The translations under genes and the position numbers were made by a program. DNA of 64,000 nucleotides. Source: Alcanivorax jadensis T9 (GTDB lineage Bacteria; Pseudomonadota; Gammaproteobacteria; Pseudomonadales; Alcanivoracaceae). The notes beneath the pieces were generated by a model. The model made no database searches. It saw only the letters and a program-made list of their open reading frames with translations, and had not been told where the DNA came from. Below, in pieces: positions 14,417 to 24,675 of this stretch (the stretch's first letter is position 1; each line of letters begins with the position of its first letter). The stretch is from contig NZ_ARXU01000008.1 of NCBI RefSeq assembly GCF_000756655.1, positions 87,031-151,030 of the forward strand, read 5' to 3'.

Positions 14417-14686
14417 ATTTGGAAATGAGATCCGCTGGCGGATCTCGGTGTAACCCGGTCTGGTGGTGCTAACTCTCCGATCGGGCGCGATGGAAGTGGT
14501 TTTTCATCGCTCCATGGCATGGCGCAACGTGGTTTTTTTGTGGCGCTTTCCGGTTGATTTCTGCGGCGACGAGCAGCAGAGAGCAGTCCCGGCAGCGCAG
14601 ATGCCATGGTGTTTGCGGGCGCAGTCTGGAGTTCGCTCCCGGTCGTGCTAAGGCAGCGAAAAGTAAATGTTTTTTTCGCGATTGCC
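14417..14686. other. Intergenic region with no gene seen
   Basis: This stretch between tRNA-Leu and the promoter at 14687 has no convincing gene. It contains a hairpin at 14427-14446 (GAGATCCG / CGGATCTC) without a T-run, possibly a processed 3' end for the secG-tRNA transcript, and several T-tracts near 14535 and 14668. Short open frames here lack ribosome-binding sites and similarity. Confidence 0.6.
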
Positions 14687-14715
14687 TTGACAGAGTGAGC
14701 GCCTCTAAGTACTAT
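14687..14715 (+). promoter_or_regulatory. Strong promoter for the tRNA-fMet-rimP-nusA-infB operon
   Basis: A perfect -35 TTGACA (14687-14692), exactly 17 bases, then -10 TACTAT (14710-14715). The discriminator is G/C-containing (TTGCGCTCG), as at growth-rate-controlled stable RNA promoters. It lies 130 bases before the initiator tRNA and is the only strong candidate in the region. Confidence 0.8.
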
Positions 14716-14844
14716 TTGCGCTCGATATTTGAGGCGGGTTGAACGCTTGGATTAGCAAGATTCAACCAGCTGGAACCGAAAAGGTTTACACTCACCAGAA
14801 TGTAAATCGAGTGCCGAGGGGCGCTAAAGGTTCAACGATTTTAT

Positions 14845-14921
<77 letters not shown>

Positions 14922-14957
14922 CTTAGAGGAATCAGTCAAGGCTGGTTCAAAGCGGAC

Positions 14958-14985
14958 AAAAGGCCCCTCTAGCAGGGGCCTTTTG
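14958..14985 (+). terminator. Terminator-like hairpin between tRNA-fMet and rimP
   Basis: An 11-bp perfect stem AAAAGGCCCCT / AGGGGCCTTTT (14958-14968, 14974-14984) with a five-base loop and a TTTTG tail. It probably ends much of the tRNA transcript and lets a fraction continue into rimP-nusA. Confidence 0.8.
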
Positions 14986-15094
14986 TTATCCGCAGCAGTG
15001 GAATGGGCGGTGGATGTGCGGTCGATTGCATGGCTTCCTTGCAGTCACTGTAATGTCCCCAGGCCCATTTTTTGTTTGTACTGTCGGAAAGGAC

Positions 15095-15550
15095 ATGTCG
15101 AAACGCGTAGAACAATTAACGGAGCTGCTGGCTCCGGTCGTTGAAGACTTGGGCTTCGTGCTTTGGGGTATTGAACATATCCAGGGGCGCGGGGCTGTTT
15201 TGCGTGTGTATATCGACCATGAAGACGGTATTTCGGTAGATAATTGCGCGGCGGTGAGTCACGAAGTCAGCGGCGTGCTGGATGTGGAAGATCCAATTCC
15301 CGGCGAATATAACCTGGAAGTGTCCTCGCCGGGCATGGATCGGCCCATGTTTGATATTGCGCAATATGCCGACTACATCGGTGAAGACGTTCAGCTGAAG
15401 TTGCTGGCGCCGGTGTCTGGCAAGCGTAAAATGACGGCGGCCATTGTGGCCGTGGATGGCGAAACGCTGGTGGTGGAGCTTGATGGCGACACCCTGCGTA
15501 TTCCTTACAGTCAGGTAGATCGTGCCCGGTTGCAGCCTCGCTTCGACTGA
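15095..15550 (+). CDS. rimP: Ribosome maturation factor RimP
   Basis: A 151-residue RimP needed for 30S subunit maturation. The N-terminal domain carries LWGIEHIQGRGAVLRVYID and the central motif YNLEVSSPGMDRPM is the most conserved part of the family. The C-terminal SH3-like barrel has IPYSQVDRARLQP. ATG 15095 follows a GGAAAGGA stretch and gives the usual length; the frame is open upstream from 15014 but without similarity. It starts the rimP-nusA-infB-rbfA-truB-rpsO operon. Confidence 0.96.
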   Translation: MSKRVEQLTELLAPVVEDLGFVLWGIEHIQGRGAVLRVYIDHEDGISVDNCAAVSHEVSGVLDVEDPIPGEYNLEVSSPGMDRPMFDIAQYADYIGEDVQLKLLAPVSGKRKMTAAIVAVDGETLVVELDGDTLRIPYSQVDRARLQPRFD

Positions 15551-15589
15551 GCACGCCCTGAAGAACTTTGTCTTTGTAAAGGCCTGGCC

Positions 15590-17098
15590 ATGAACAAAGA
15601 GATCCTGCTGGTAGCGGAAACCGTATCAAACGAAAAAGGCGTCAGCCGTGACGTGATTTTCGAGGCCATCGAGCTTGCTCTGGCGGCCGCTACCAAAAAA
15701 CGCTTTAAGGAAGAAGACGTGGAAATTCGCGTGGATATCGACCGGGTATCCGGCGATTCTCGCACCTTCCGCGTATGGCACGTGGTGCCCGATGAAGAGC
15801 TTTACGAATTCGGTAAGCAGCTGACCCTCGATGAAGCCCATGAACAGGATACGTCGCTGCAGATCGGCGACACCTGGGAAGAGGAAATCGAATCCGAAGC
15901 CTTTGGTCGTATCGGTGCCCAGACAGCCAAGCAGGTCATCGTGCAGAAAGTGCGCGAAGCCGAGCGTCGCCAGATCATCGAAGAATATCGTGATCGCATT
16001 GGTGAGCTGATCAGCGGCATCGTCAAGAAAGCCAGCCGGGATTCCATCGTTCTGGATCTGGGCGGCAACGCGGAAGCGCTGATCACCCGTGAGCACATGA
16101 TTCCCCGCGAAGCGGTGCGTCAGAATGACCGGATTCGCGCTTACTTGCTGGGCGTGAACGAAGAAAATCGTGGCCCACAGCTGTTTGCAAGCCGTGCCTG
16201 CCCGGACATGCTGGTTGAGCTGTTCAAGATTGAAGTGCCGGAAATCGGTGAAGAGCTGATCGAGATCAAGGGCGCAGCCCGTGATCCCGGCTCGCGCGCC
16301 AAGATCGCCGTGAAAAGCAACGACCAGCGTATTGATCCGGTTGGCGCTTGTGTCGGTATGCGCGGTGCTCGCGTCCAGGCCGTTTCCAACGAGCTGGCCG
16401 GTGAACGTATTGATATCGTCCTGTGGGACGACAACCCGGCGCAACTGGTGATCAATGCCATGCAGCCGGCGGAAGTGGCTTCCATCGTAATGGATGAAGA
16501 AAGCCATTCCATGGATATTGCGGTGGAAGATGAATCCGCCCTGGCCCAGGCCATTGGTCGCAGTGGTCAGAATATCCGTCTGGCCTCTGAGCTGACTGGC
16601 TGGGAACTCAACGTCATGACTCTTGACGATGCCCAGAACAAGCAGGAAGAGGAAGCCGCCCAGGCCCTGGAAACGTTCATGAAAGAACTGGACGTGGATG
16701 AGGATGTGGCCGGCATTCTGGTGGATGAAGGCTTTACCACCCTGGAAGAAGTGGCCTATGTGCCTGAAGAAGAGATGCTCGCTATCGACGGTTTCGATGA
16801 AGATATTGTCGAAGCACTGCGTCAGCGTGCCAAGGATGTCCTGCTGACCAAAGCACTGGTATCCGAAGAGAGATTTGAACTGGCCGAGCCTGCTGAAGAT
16901 CTTCTCAACATGGATGGCATGGATCGTGACCTGGCGGTGGAGCTGGCGTCCCGTGGCATCGCCACTATGGAAGACCTGGCCGAACAGGCGGTGGATGATC
17001 TGATGGAAATCAGTGGCATGAGCGAAGAGCGTGCCGCCGAGTTGATCATGACAGCCCGGGCTCCCTGGTTCGCCGATGAAGGCGAAGCCGGAGCCTGA
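15590..17098 (+). CDS. nusA: Transcription termination/antitermination protein NusA
   Basis: A 502-residue NusA that modulates pausing, termination and rRNA antitermination on RNA polymerase. Domain order is the N-terminal RNAP-binding domain (1-130), S1 (about 135-200, [17 protein letters not shown]), two KH domains (about 230-345, with [15 protein letters not shown] and [12 protein letters not shown]) and two C-terminal acidic helix-hairpin-helix repeats (about 365-490), the gammaproteobacterial arrangement. Start [10 protein letters not shown] is canonical. It lies between rimP and infB in the conserved operon. Confidence 0.98.
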   Translation: MNKEILLVAETVSNEKGVSRDVIFEAIELALAAATKKRFKEEDVEIRVDIDRVSGDSRTFRVWHVVPDEELYEFGKQLTLDEAHEQDTSLQIGDTWEEEIESEAFGRIGAQTAKQVIVQKVREAERRQIIEEYRDRIGELISGIVKKASRDSIVLDLGGNAEALITREHMIPREAVRQNDRIRAYLLGVNEENRGPQLFASRACPDMLVELFKIEVPEIGEELIEIKGAARDPGSRAKIAVKSNDQRIDPVGACVGMRGARVQAVSNELAGERIDIVLWDDNPAQLVINAMQPAEVASIVMDEESHSMDIAVEDESALAQAIGRSGQNIRLASELTGWELNVMTLDDAQNKQEEEAAQALETFMKELDVDEDVAGILVDEGFTTLEEVAYVPEEEMLAIDGFDEDIVEALRQRAKDVLLTKALVSEERFELAEPAEDLLNMDGMDRDLAVELASRGIATMEDLAEQAVDDLMEISGMSEERAAELIMTARAPWFADEGEAGA

Positions 17099-17269
17099 CA
17101 GCCTTTATTAGTTCTGGCGGATTAGACGCGGGCACCAACAGCAGGGTGTTGAAAAGGCCACAAGGTGCTTTTCAAGCTATCTTCGCGGTACGGTCCGCAA
17201 AGATAAGCACACAATGCGCTGACCGGAATGTGCCGGGCAGTGCGGTCATTCGCCCAAAGGGCAATGGCC

Positions 17270-17290
17270 CAGGCTATTTTCAATAGCCTG
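17270..17290 (+). other. Hairpin in the infB leader
   Basis: A perfect 9-bp stem CAGGCTATT / AATAGCCTG with loop TTC lies 29 bases before the infB start, inside the 221-base nusA-infB gap. There is no T-run. It may be an RNase processing or translational control structure. The rest of the gap shows no gene. Confidence 0.5.
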
Positions 17291-17319
17291 CTAGAGACGG
17301 ACAGGAGAGTGTTGCTGAC

Positions 17320-20010
17320 ATGGCAGAAACGACCGTAAAGAAACTGGCCGACATCGTAGGGACTCCCGTCGAGAAGCTGCTTATGCAGATGAAAGACGCC
17401 GGATTACCCCATGGCGATGCCAGCGAAGTGGTCTCCGATGAGCAGAAGCAGCAGCTGCTGGCTCATCTGCGCAAGTCCCATGGTGCCGCGGATACCGAAG
17501 CCAAGAAGATTACCCTCAAGCGCAAGTCCACCAGCACCATCAAGACTACCGGTGCGGCGGGCAAATCGAAGACCGTAAACGTGGAAGTGCGCAAGAAGCG
17601 CACCTACGTGAAGCGCGAGACGCTTGAAGAGCAGGAACGCGAGGAAGCCGAACGCAAGGCGGCCGAAGAGGCTGCGCGTCTGGCGGAAGAAGAGCAGCGC
17701 CAGGCTGAAGAAGTTGCCAAGCGTCAGGCTGAAGAAGCGGCCAGCAAGAAAGAAGAAGACGCCAAGGCCCGTGCGGAAGCCGAGCGCAAGGCTGCAGGCG
17801 AAAAGGCGGCAGAAGAGAAGACCAAGCGTGTCTCCGTGCCGAAGACAGCGGCCGCCAAAAAGCCTGCCAAGGCAGAAACGGCTGAAGAAAAAGCCAAGCG
17901 CGAAGAAGCCGAACGCAAGCAGCGTGAAGCCGATGAAGCCAAGCGCAAACAGGAAGCCGAAACCCGCAAGAAAGCGGAAGAGGAAGCTGCTCGCCGTACC
18001 GCTGAAGAAGCTGCCCGTATCGCGGCGGAGCTGGAAAAACGTGGCGATCAGGAAGAGAAAAAGCCTGAGGAAGAGGAAGACAAAGGGTCTTCCATTGTTG
18101 TTGCCGCGCAGGAAGCCAGCTATCAGCGTGAAGAGCGCCAATCTCGCCGCCGTCGTCGCAAGCCGAAATCAGCTGGCGTGGCTCACGGCCAGATGAAGAG
18201 CTCCATGAACAAGCAGCACGGCTTTAAAACCCCGACGGAGAAGAAAATCTACGAAGTCGAAGTACCGGAAACCATTACCGTGGGCGATCTGGCCCAGCGC
18301 ATGAACATCAAGGCCAAGCAATTGATCAAGGCCATGATGAAGATGGGTGAAATGGCGACGGTCAATCAGTTTATTGATCAAGAGACCGCATTCCTTCTGG
18401 TAGAAGAAATGGGTCACAAGCCCGTTGCCAGCAAAGGGCAGGAAGAAGTTCTTGAAGATCACCTGGCCGGCATGGTTGTTAACCGTGATGAGGGGGATCT
18501 GAATGATCGCGCTCCAGTGGTGACCATTATGGGCCACGTGGATCACGGCAAGACCTCCCTGCTGGATTACATCCGCAAGGCCAAGGTTGCCGACGGCGAA
18601 GCCGGTGGTATTACTCAGCATATCGGTGCCTACCATGTAGAGCACGAGAAGGGCATGATCACCTTCCTGGATACTCCGGGCCACGCAGCCTTTACGGCCA
18701 TGCGTGCCCGCGGTGCCAAGGCTACGGATATCGTGGTGATCGTGGTTGCTGCTGACGATGGTGTGATGCCGCAAACCGCCGAGGCGATCGACCACGCCAA
18801 AGCGTCCGGTGCGCCGATCATCATCGCCGTGAACAAGATTGATAAAGAGCAGGCGGACCCGGATCGTGTTCGCAATGAGCTGGCCACCAAGGATGTGATC
18901 CCGGAAGAGTGGGGCGGTGAATATCAGTTCATCAACGTGTCTGCACATTCCGGGCAGGGTGTAGATGATCTGCTTGATGCCATCCTGCTGCAGTCCGAGC
19001 TGCTGGAACTGAAAGCACCGTCCACGGGCTCTGCCACTGGCGTAGTGATTGAATCGCGTATTGAAAAAGGCCGCGGTACCGTTGCTTCCATTCTGATCCA
19101 GGCGGGTCAGTTGAATATCGGTGACATGCTGCTGGCTGGCGCTCACTTCGGCCGCGTACGAGCTATGGTCGACGAGAACGGCAAGCCCATCAAAACCGCC
19201 GGTCCTTCCATCCCGGTGGAAGTACTGGGTCTGGATGGTGCCCCGGAAGCAGGTGAACAGGTGCAGGTGGTGCCCGACGAGAAGAAGGCCCGTGAAGTGG
19301 CTGAATTCCGTCAGGAGCGTGATCGCGACCTGAAACTCAAGCGTCAGCAGGCCTCCAAACTGGAGAACCTGTTTGAGAACATGGGCAGCGCAGAAACCAA
19401 GACCGTCAACATCGTCCTCAAGACCGATGTACGCGGCTCCCTGGAAGCGCTCACTGGCGCCCTGCATGATCTGGGCACCGATGAAGTGAAGGTGAACCTG
19501 GTATCTGCCGGCGTAGGTGCGATCAACGAATCCGACGTCAATCTGGCCATGACCAGTGAAGGCGTACTGCTGGGCTTCAACGTCCGTGCTGATTCGAAGG
19601 CCAAGAAACTGTGCGAACAGGAAGGCCTGGATCTGCGTTACTACAGCGTGATCTACGAACTGATCGACGACGTCAAGTCGGCCATGAGTGGTCTGCTGGC
19701 ACCAGAGAAGCGCGAAGAGATCCTTGGTACCGCCCAGGTTCGCGACGTGTTCCGTTCTTCCAAGTTCGGTGCCGTTGCCGGCTGTATGGTCATCGAGGGT
19801 ACCTTGTACCGCAATCGTCCGATCCGCGTGTTGCGCGATGATGTCGTGGTCTTCGAAGGCGAGCTCGAATCGCTGCGTCGCTTCAAGGACGATGTCCAGG
19901 AAGTGCGTAACGGCATGGAGTGTGGTATCGCTGTGAAGAGCTACAACGACGTGAAAGCCGGTGACAAGATCGAAGTCTTTGAAGTGAAGGAGGTGGCGCG
20001 CTTCCTGTAA
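17320..20010 (+). CDS. infB: Translation initiation factor IF-2
   Basis: An 896-residue IF-2, the GTPase that places initiator tRNA in the ribosomal P site. The N-terminus has the IF2-N domain ([20 protein letters not shown]). A very long highly charged Lys/Glu/Ala region (about 95-290) that should form extended helix follows, then a second IF2-N domain (about 310-365). The G domain has G1 GHVDHGKT, G3 DTPGH and G4 NKID. The C-terminal domains bind fMet-tRNA. Its gene is preceded in the same operon by the initiator tRNA itself. In-frame internal starts giving shorter IF-2 forms, as in E. coli, are possible but not demonstrated. Confidence 0.98.
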   Translation: MAETTVKKLADIVGTPVEKLLMQMKDAGLPHGDASEVVSDEQKQQLLAHLRKSHGAADTEAKKITLKRKSTSTIKTTGAAGKSKTVNVEVRKKRTYVKRETLEEQEREEAERKAAEEAARLAEEEQRQAEEVAKRQAEEAASKKEEDAKARAEAERKAAGEKAAEEKTKRVSVPKTAAAKKPAKAETAEEKAKREEAERKQREADEAKRKQEAETRKKAEEEAARRTAEEAARIAAELEKRGDQEEKKPEEEEDKGSSIVVAAQEASYQREERQSRRRRRKPKSAGVAHGQMKSSMNKQHGFKTPTEKKIYEVEVPETITVGDLAQRMNIKAKQLIKAMMKMGEMATVNQFIDQETAFLLVEEMGHKPVASKGQEEVLEDHLAGMVVNRDEGDLNDRAPVVTIMGHVDHGKTSLLDYIRKAKVADGEAGGITQHIGAYHVEHEKGMITFLDTPGHAAFTAMRARGAKATDIVVIVVAADDGVMPQTAEAIDHAKASGAPIIIAVNKIDKEQADPDRVRNELATKDVIPEEWGGEYQFINVSAHSGQGVDDLLDAILLQSELLELKAPSTGSATGVVIESRIEKGRGTVASILIQAGQLNIGDMLLAGAHFGRVRAMVDENGKPIKTAGPSIPVEVLGLDGAPEAGEQVQVVPDEKKAREVAEFRQERDRDLKLKRQQASKLENLFENMGSAETKTVNIVLKTDVRGSLEALTGALHDLGTDEVKVNLVSAGVGAINESDVNLAMTSEGVLLGFNVRADSKAKKLCEQEGLDLRYYSVIYELIDDVKSAMSGLLAPEKREEILGTAQVRDVFRSSKFGAVAGCMVIEGTLYRNRPIRVLRDDVVVFEGELESLRRFKDDVQEVRNGMECGIAVKSYNDVKAGDKIEVFEVKEVARFL

Positions 20011-20029
20011 GGAGCGTGCCCCGTTAGCC

Positions 20030-20440
20030 ATGAGCCGTCATCGTCGCCCGCAGGGCTTTAACCGTACCGACCGGATTGCCGATCAGATACAGCGTGAGCT
20101 GTCGCGGTTACTGCAGTTTGAAATGAAAGACCCGCGGGTAAATCTGGCCACCATCCAGGATGTAACGGTGTCCCGGGATCTGTCCTTTGCCGACGTGTAC
20201 TTCACACTGCTGGGCAAGGGCGAGGAAGAAGGCGCCGAGGCGGAGGAAGTACTGGTAAAAGCCAGTGGCTTCCTGCGCAGCAGCCTGGCTCAGAGCCTCA
20301 ACACCCGCACCACCCCCAAATTGCGTTTCCATTACGACATGACCCCGGAAAGGGCGGCACATCTGTCACAGCTGATTGATGAAGCCCGCGCGGAAGACCG
20401 GGAATTGCGTCCGGACAACGACGAAACCGAAAACGATTAG
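20030..20440 (+). CDS. rbfA: 30S ribosome-binding factor A
   Basis: A 136-residue cold-shock and 16S maturation factor with a KH-like fold. Typical motifs are RPQGFNRTDRIADQIQREL at the start, MKDPRV and the strand SFADVYFT. The C-terminal tail is acidic. AAGGAG of the infB end lies about 15 bases upstream of ATG 20030, so translation is likely coupled to infB. truB follows after 17 bases. Confidence 0.95.
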   Translation: MSRHRRPQGFNRTDRIADQIQRELSRLLQFEMKDPRVNLATIQDVTVSRDLSFADVYFTLLGKGEEEGAEAEEVLVKASGFLRSSLAQSLNTRTTPKLRFHYDMTPERAAHLSQLIDEARAEDRELRPDNDETEND

Positions 20441-20457
20441 TGTAGCGGAGCTGTCAG

Positions 20458-21375
20458 GTGGCAAAACGTCGTCCTCGTGGCCGTAACGTCAACGGCATCC
20501 TGTTGTTGGATAAAGTCGGTGGTGTCAGCAGTAATGGCGCCCTGCAAATGGTCAAGAAAATGTTTGCGGCGGCCAAGGCCGGTCACACCGGCAGCCTGGA
20601 TCCGCTGGCCACCGGCATGTTGCCGATCTGTTTTGGTGAGGCCACCAAATTCAGCCAGTTCCTGCTGGAGTCGGACAAAAGCTATCGGGTCACCGCCAAG
20701 CTGGGAGTGATTACCGAAACCGGCGATGCGGACGGTGATGTGGTCAGCACCACAGCGGTGACGGCGACGCCTGCACAGATTGAAGACGCCCTGATGTCCT
20801 TCAAGGGGGATATCGAACAGGTGCCAAGCATGTATTCGGCGATCAAGCACCAGGGTGTGCCGCTTTACAAACTGGCCCGTGAAGGCAAGACCGTGGAGCG
20901 TAAACCGCGCCCGGTAACGATTTATGATCTTCGCATTTTGCGTATCGAAGGCGATGAGCTGGAATTCGAAGTGGATTGTTCCAAAGGCACCTATGTGCGT
21001 TCGCTGGTGGAAGATACCGGTGAGAAGCTGGGTTGTGGCGGCCATGTCACCGCCCTGCGCCGTCTGTCTGCCGGTCCCTATCCGGCGGAGCGCATGCTGA
21101 CCCTGGAACAACTGGGCAAGATCAAGGAAACCGGCGGCTTCGAAGCAATCGACGAGCTGCTCTTGCCTTTATCCACCAGCGTGGCAGACTGGCCGCGCAT
21201 TGAGCTGGGTGACAATGCTGCCTATTACCTGCAGCAGGGTCAGCCAGTGATGACCTCAGACCGTCCTGCGGACGGTTGGGTAAGTATTTACCAGGCATCC
21301 AGTGAAGAATTTCTGGGTGTCGGTGAAGTGCTGGAAGACGGGCGGATTGCCCCTCGTCGACTGGTATCGGGCTGA
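20458..21375 (+). CDS. truB: tRNA pseudouridine-55 synthase
   Basis: A 305-residue TruB that makes pseudouridine 55 in the T loop of tRNAs and also acts as a tRNA chaperone. The catalytic Asp lies in HTGSLDPLATGMLP, and the family motifs GILLLDKVGGVSSN and SKGTYVRSLVEDTG are present. The start codon is GTG 20458, preceded by GGAG. The C-terminal part (about 250-305) resembles the TruB-C/PUA region. It is cotranscribed with rbfA and rpsO. Confidence 0.97.
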   Translation: MAKRRPRGRNVNGILLLDKVGGVSSNGALQMVKKMFAAAKAGHTGSLDPLATGMLPICFGEATKFSQFLLESDKSYRVTAKLGVITETGDADGDVVSTTAVTATPAQIEDALMSFKGDIEQVPSMYSAIKHQGVPLYKLAREGKTVERKPRPVTIYDLRILRIEGDELEFEVDCSKGTYVRSLVEDTGEKLGCGGHVTALRRLSAGPYPAERMLTLEQLGKIKETGGFEAIDELLLPLSTSVADWPRIELGDNAAYYLQQGQPVMTSDRPADGWVSIYQASSEEFLGVGEVLEDGRIAPRRLVSG

Positions 21376-21452
21376 GACGCCCATCCACAGACGGCAGCTA
21401 TAAATATGCATGGCTGACCGCGTCTTTTTATTGAGCATATTGGAGAAATAGC

Positions 21453-21722
21453 ATGGCGTTAACCACTGAACAGAAAGCGGAAATCCTGAAAGAGCACGGC
21501 CAGAAAGAAGGCGATACCGGGTCCCCGGAAGTACAGGTTGCTCTGCTGAGTGCCAATATCAATGGCCTGCAGGACCACTTCAAGGGTCACAAGAAGGATC
21601 ACCACAGCCGTCGCGGCCTGATCCGCATGGTAAACCAGCGTCGTAAGCTGCTGGACTACCTGGCCAAGAAAGACCGCACCCGTTACCTGCAGCTGATCGA
21701 AAAGCTGGGTCTGCGTCGTTAA
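21453..21722 (+). CDS. rpsO: 30S ribosomal protein S15
   Basis: The 89-residue S15 binds 16S rRNA helices 20-22 and 23a. The signature [13 protein letters not shown] and the [18 protein letters not shown] helix are intact. A good GGAGA precedes ATG 21453. In E. coli S15 represses its own translation through its leader; the 77-base leader here may do likewise, but I did not find a convincing pseudoknot by eye. A TATAAA near 21400 could be a secondary -10 element. Confidence 0.98.
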   Translation: MALTTEQKAEILKEHGQKEGDTGSPEVQVALLSANINGLQDHFKGHKKDHHSRRGLIRMVNQRRKLLDYLAKKDRTRYLQLIEKLGLRR

Positions 21723-21743
21723 AAGACCGCAGATCGGGTAACC

Positions 21744-21783
21744 ACAACAGAAGCTCGGCAGTCGCCGGGCTTCTGTTGTTTCT
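21744..21783 (+). terminator. Terminator after rpsO
   Basis: An 11-bp stem ACAACAGAAGC / GCTTCTGTTGT (21744-21754, 21769-21779), extended inside by CGGC/GCCG, ends in TGTTTCT. It lies 21 bases after rpsO and ahead of a likely pnp promoter. Confidence 0.8.
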
Positions 21784-21864
21784 GGCCTGTGGAAAATGGC
21801 TGGAGATCACGTTCGGAATACCGCTGGCTAAGGGCTTCGGGCGTATCTGTTGGCTAATTTACGG

Positions 21865-21893
21865 TTGGGCCAGGCGCCCTGGCGGGCTATGAT
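21865..21893 (+). promoter_or_regulatory. Candidate promoter for pnp
   Basis: TTGGGC (21865-21870) and TATGAT (21888-21893) are separated by 17 bases. The -10 is 5 of 6 to consensus, the -35 weak. It lies between the rpsO terminator and pnp, so pnp can be expressed independently. Confidence 0.5.
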
Positions 21894-21966
21894 GCCCGGG
21901 CAAAAGATGAATTGTTATCAGAGGCATGGGCCTCGAAGATTGTCGTGAAGAGAGAAGAGACGAGAT

Positions 21967-24060
21967 ATGTTCAATAAAATCACTAAACAGATTCAGTTCG
22001 GCCGTGACACGGTAACCCTGGAAACCGGGCAGATCGCCCGCCAGGCCACCGCTGCTGTCATGGTTCGTATCGGTAACACCGAAGTGCTGGTTACCGTGGT
22101 AGGCAAAAAAGAAGCGGATCCCAACAAACCCTTTTTCCCCCTGACCGTTAACTATCAGGAAAAGACCTACGCAGCCGGCCGTATCCCCGGTGGCTTTTTC
22201 AAGCGTGAAGGTCGTCCCAGCGAGAAAGAGACCCTCACTTGCCGCCTGATCGACCGCCCGATCCGCCCACTGTTTCCCAAGGGCTTCATGAATGAAGTGC
22301 AGGTAGTCGCCACGGTCATGTCTGCCGACAAGAATCAGGATCCGGATATCGCTGCCCTGATCGGCACCTCCGCCGCCCTGTCTATTTCCGGCATTCCTTT
22401 CGGTGGCCCCATCGGCGCTGCCCGCGTTGGTTTCAAGGATGGCATGTATATCCTCAACCCCAGCCGCAGCGAACTGGAAGAATCCGCCCTGGATCTGGTG
22501 GTTGCCGGTACCGAGCCTGCGGTGTTGATGGTGGAATCCGAAGCCAAAGAACTGTCCGAAGACCAGATGCTGGGCGCTGTCCTGTTCGGTCACATGGAAA
22601 TGCAGCCGGTTATTCAGGGCATCAAGGAATTTGCTGCCGAAGTGGGCACCCCCACCTGGGAGTGGCAGCCCGCTACCGAGAACACCGAGCTGAAAAACGC
22701 CATCAAGGAAAAATTTGAAGGTGCGCTGGGCGAAGCCTATACCATCACCGAGAAGATGGCCCGTTACGCCAAAGTGGGCGAGCTGCGTGATGCCTGTGTG
22801 GAAGCGTTTGCCACCGGCGAAGAAGGCGCTCCGGAAGCCGGCGAAGTGAAAGAGCTGTTCGGCAAGGTCGAGAAATCCGTGGTGCGTGAAGCGGTAGTGT
22901 CCGGCAAGCCGCGTATCGACGGCCGTGCTCTTGATGCAGTACGTGCCATCGAATGTGAAGTCGGCGTGCTGGCCAAGACCCACGGTTCTGCCTTGTTCAC
23001 CCGTGGTGAAACCCAGGCCATCGTTACCGCCACCCTGGGCGGCATGCGCGATGCCCAGTTCATCGACGCACTGGAAGGGTCCCGCCAGGATCACTTCATG
23101 CTGCAGTACAACTTCCCTCCCTACTGTGTGGGCGAAACCGGCATGATCGGCTCTCCCAAGCGTCGCGAGATCGGTCACGGCCGTCTGGCCCGCCGTGGTG
23201 TGGAAGCGGTAGTGCCTGACGAGAAGGCTTTCCCGTACTCCATCCGCGTGGTGTCCGAGATTACCGAATCCAACGGTTCCTCCTCCATGGCGTCCGTATG
23301 TGGCACTTCCATGGCGCTGATGGATGCAGGTGTTCCCCTGACCGCGCCGGTGGCGGGTATTGCCATGGGTCTGGTGAAGGAAGAAGACGGCCGCTTCGCG
23401 GTACTGTCCGATATCCTCGGTGACGAAGATCACCTGGGCGACATGGACTTCAAGGTGGCCGGTACTGCCCGTGGCGTAACCGCCCTGCAGATGGACATCA
23501 AAATCGAAGGCATCACCGAAGAGATCATGGAGAAGGCGCTGGAACAGGCCAATGCCGGCCGTATCCACATCCTCGGTGAAATGGCCAAGGCGATTGGTGA
23601 ATCCCGCACCCAGGTATCTGACAATGCGCCGACCCTGCTGACCCTGAAGATCAATCCGGACAAGATCCGTGACGTGATCGGTAAAGGCGGCGCCACCATC
23701 CGTGCGCTGACCGACGAAACCGGTTGCACCATTGATCTGGAAGACGATGGCAGCGTGAAGATCTACGGTGAAACCCGCGAGAAGGCAGAAGAAGCCGTGC
23801 GTCGTGTGGAAGAAATCACTGCCGAAGCGGAAGTGGGCGCCATCTACGAAGGCAAGGTCACCAAGGTGGTGGATTTCGGTGCTTTCGTCGCGATCATGCC
23901 CGGTACTGAAGGCCTGCTGCACATCTCCCAGATCGCTGAAGAGCGGGTGGAGAAGGTGTCTGACTACGTCAATGAGGGCGACCTGATCAAGGTGAAGGTC
24001 CTCGACGTGGATCAGCGTGGCCGTATCAAGCTGTCCATGAAGGAAGCGAAGGAAGACTAA
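21967..24060 (+). CDS. pnp: Polyribonucleotide nucleotidyltransferase (PNPase)
   Basis: A 697-residue trimeric phosphorolytic 3'-5' exoribonuclease, part of the RNA degradosome in relatives. It has two RNase PH core domains (about 10-145 and 310-540, with [12 protein letters not shown] in the second), an alpha linker, a KH domain (about 553-615, [17 protein letters not shown]) and a C-terminal S1 domain (about 620-690, [16 protein letters not shown]). Metal-site acidic residues lie in [16 protein letters not shown]. It follows rpsO in the usual order and ends at a bidirectional terminator. Confidence 0.98.
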   Translation: MFNKITKQIQFGRDTVTLETGQIARQATAAVMVRIGNTEVLVTVVGKKEADPNKPFFPLTVNYQEKTYAAGRIPGGFFKREGRPSEKETLTCRLIDRPIRPLFPKGFMNEVQVVATVMSADKNQDPDIAALIGTSAALSISGIPFGGPIGAARVGFKDGMYILNPSRSELEESALDLVVAGTEPAVLMVESEAKELSEDQMLGAVLFGHMEMQPVIQGIKEFAAEVGTPTWEWQPATENTELKNAIKEKFEGALGEAYTITEKMARYAKVGELRDACVEAFATGEEGAPEAGEVKELFGKVEKSVVREAVVSGKPRIDGRALDAVRAIECEVGVLAKTHGSALFTRGETQAIVTATLGGMRDAQFIDALEGSRQDHFMLQYNFPPYCVGETGMIGSPKRREIGHGRLARRGVEAVVPDEKAFPYSIRVVSEITESNGSSSMASVCGTSMALMDAGVPLTAPVAGIAMGLVKEEDGRFAVLSDILGDEDHLGDMDFKVAGTARGVTALQMDIKIEGITEEIMEKALEQANAGRIHILGEMAKAIGESRTQVSDNAPTLLTLKINPDKIRDVIGKGGATIRALTDETGCTIDLEDDGSVKIYGETREKAEEAVRRVEEITAEAEVGAIYEGKVTKVVDFGAFVAIMPGTEGLLHISQIAEERVEKVSDYVNEGDLIKVKVLDVDQRGRIKLSMKEAKED

Positions 24061-24081
24061 GCTTTTCTTTCTCAGCTCCAC

Positions 24082-24111
24082 AAAAAAGGCCGGCATTTGC
24101 CGGCCTTTTTT
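24082..24111. terminator. Bidirectional terminator after pnp
   Basis: A 13-bp perfect stem AAAAAAGGCCGGC / GCCGGCCTTTTTT with loop ATTT has U-tracts on either strand. It serves pnp on the right-going transcript and the convergent TRL-like lipoprotein gene on the other. Confidence 0.95.
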
Positions 24112-24147
24112 GTGTCTGAATACCGGGTTTCGCCGGCAATGGCAGAC

Positions 24148-24459
24148 TTAGTCACCACATACGGTGGTGGTGGTCTCGCCGTACAGGCCGAGAATGTTGG
24201 TGAAATGAACATCCACGGTACCGACACGGGTGATACCGGCGTTCTGCTTGGCCTTGGCGGTGGAGGCATCGCCGGTGGCCAGAAAGCCCAGATAGTTCTG
24301 CATGGTGGCGGAGCCTTCCTTGGTACAGGCGACAGCATTGTCGCGTACGTCTACTGGGGCGGCCATGTCGCTGTAGATCAGGCCGGGGGAGTAGGGGGTC
24401 TGACAACCTGTCAGGAAAAGGGAGCCGGAAACGGCGGCAAGCGCAAACAGATTTTTCAT
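24148..24459 (-). CDS. TRL-like family lipoprotein
   Basis: A 103-residue predicted lipoprotein. The signal peptide MKNLFALAAVSGSLF ends in lipobox LTGC, with Cys19 as the lipidated residue. The remainder matches from memory the TRL-like family (PF13146): GLIYSDMAAPV early, the GSATMQNYLGFLATGDAS block and a C-terminal ILGLYGETTTTVCG. These small proteins have no established function. AAGGAG lies seven bases before ATG. It is a single-gene unit convergent with pnp; the 216 bases between it and acs show no further gene. Confidence 0.85.
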   Translation of the reverse strand: MKNLFALAAVSGSLFLTGCQTPYSPGLIYSDMAAPVDVRDNAVACTKEGSATMQNYLGFLATGDASTAKAKQNAGITRVGTVDVHFTNILGLYGETTTTVCGD

Positions 24460-24675
24460 TTTTTCTCCTTGGTTTTCAATATATTGATCGCATGTGAAAG
24501 GATGCCTTGTGACAGAGATATGTCTGTAGGCTAAGTCAGGCTTTACTTGTAGGAGATCGCTTACAATTGCTACATGGAAATGTTCTGATGCTAGGGCTTG
24601 GATGCTCAGACAAAGGAATAAAGGATATGAACCCCCAAGACAGCTGCGGGCTGCCTTGGGGGGGAGCGGGCCGGT

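Noticed and set aside
17520..18190. The charged repeat region of IF-2 as a mobile or recombined insert
   Set aside because: Long Lys/Glu/Ala linkers are normal in gammaproteobacterial IF-2 and the frame and base composition are continuous.
18169..20031. A 620-codon antisense frame over infB
   Set aside because: Same reason: a shadow of a strongly coding gene with no independent support.
21859..24096. A 745-codon antisense frame over pnp
   Set aside because: It mirrors pnp codon structure, is rich in His and Gly as such shadows are, and has no SD or family similarity.
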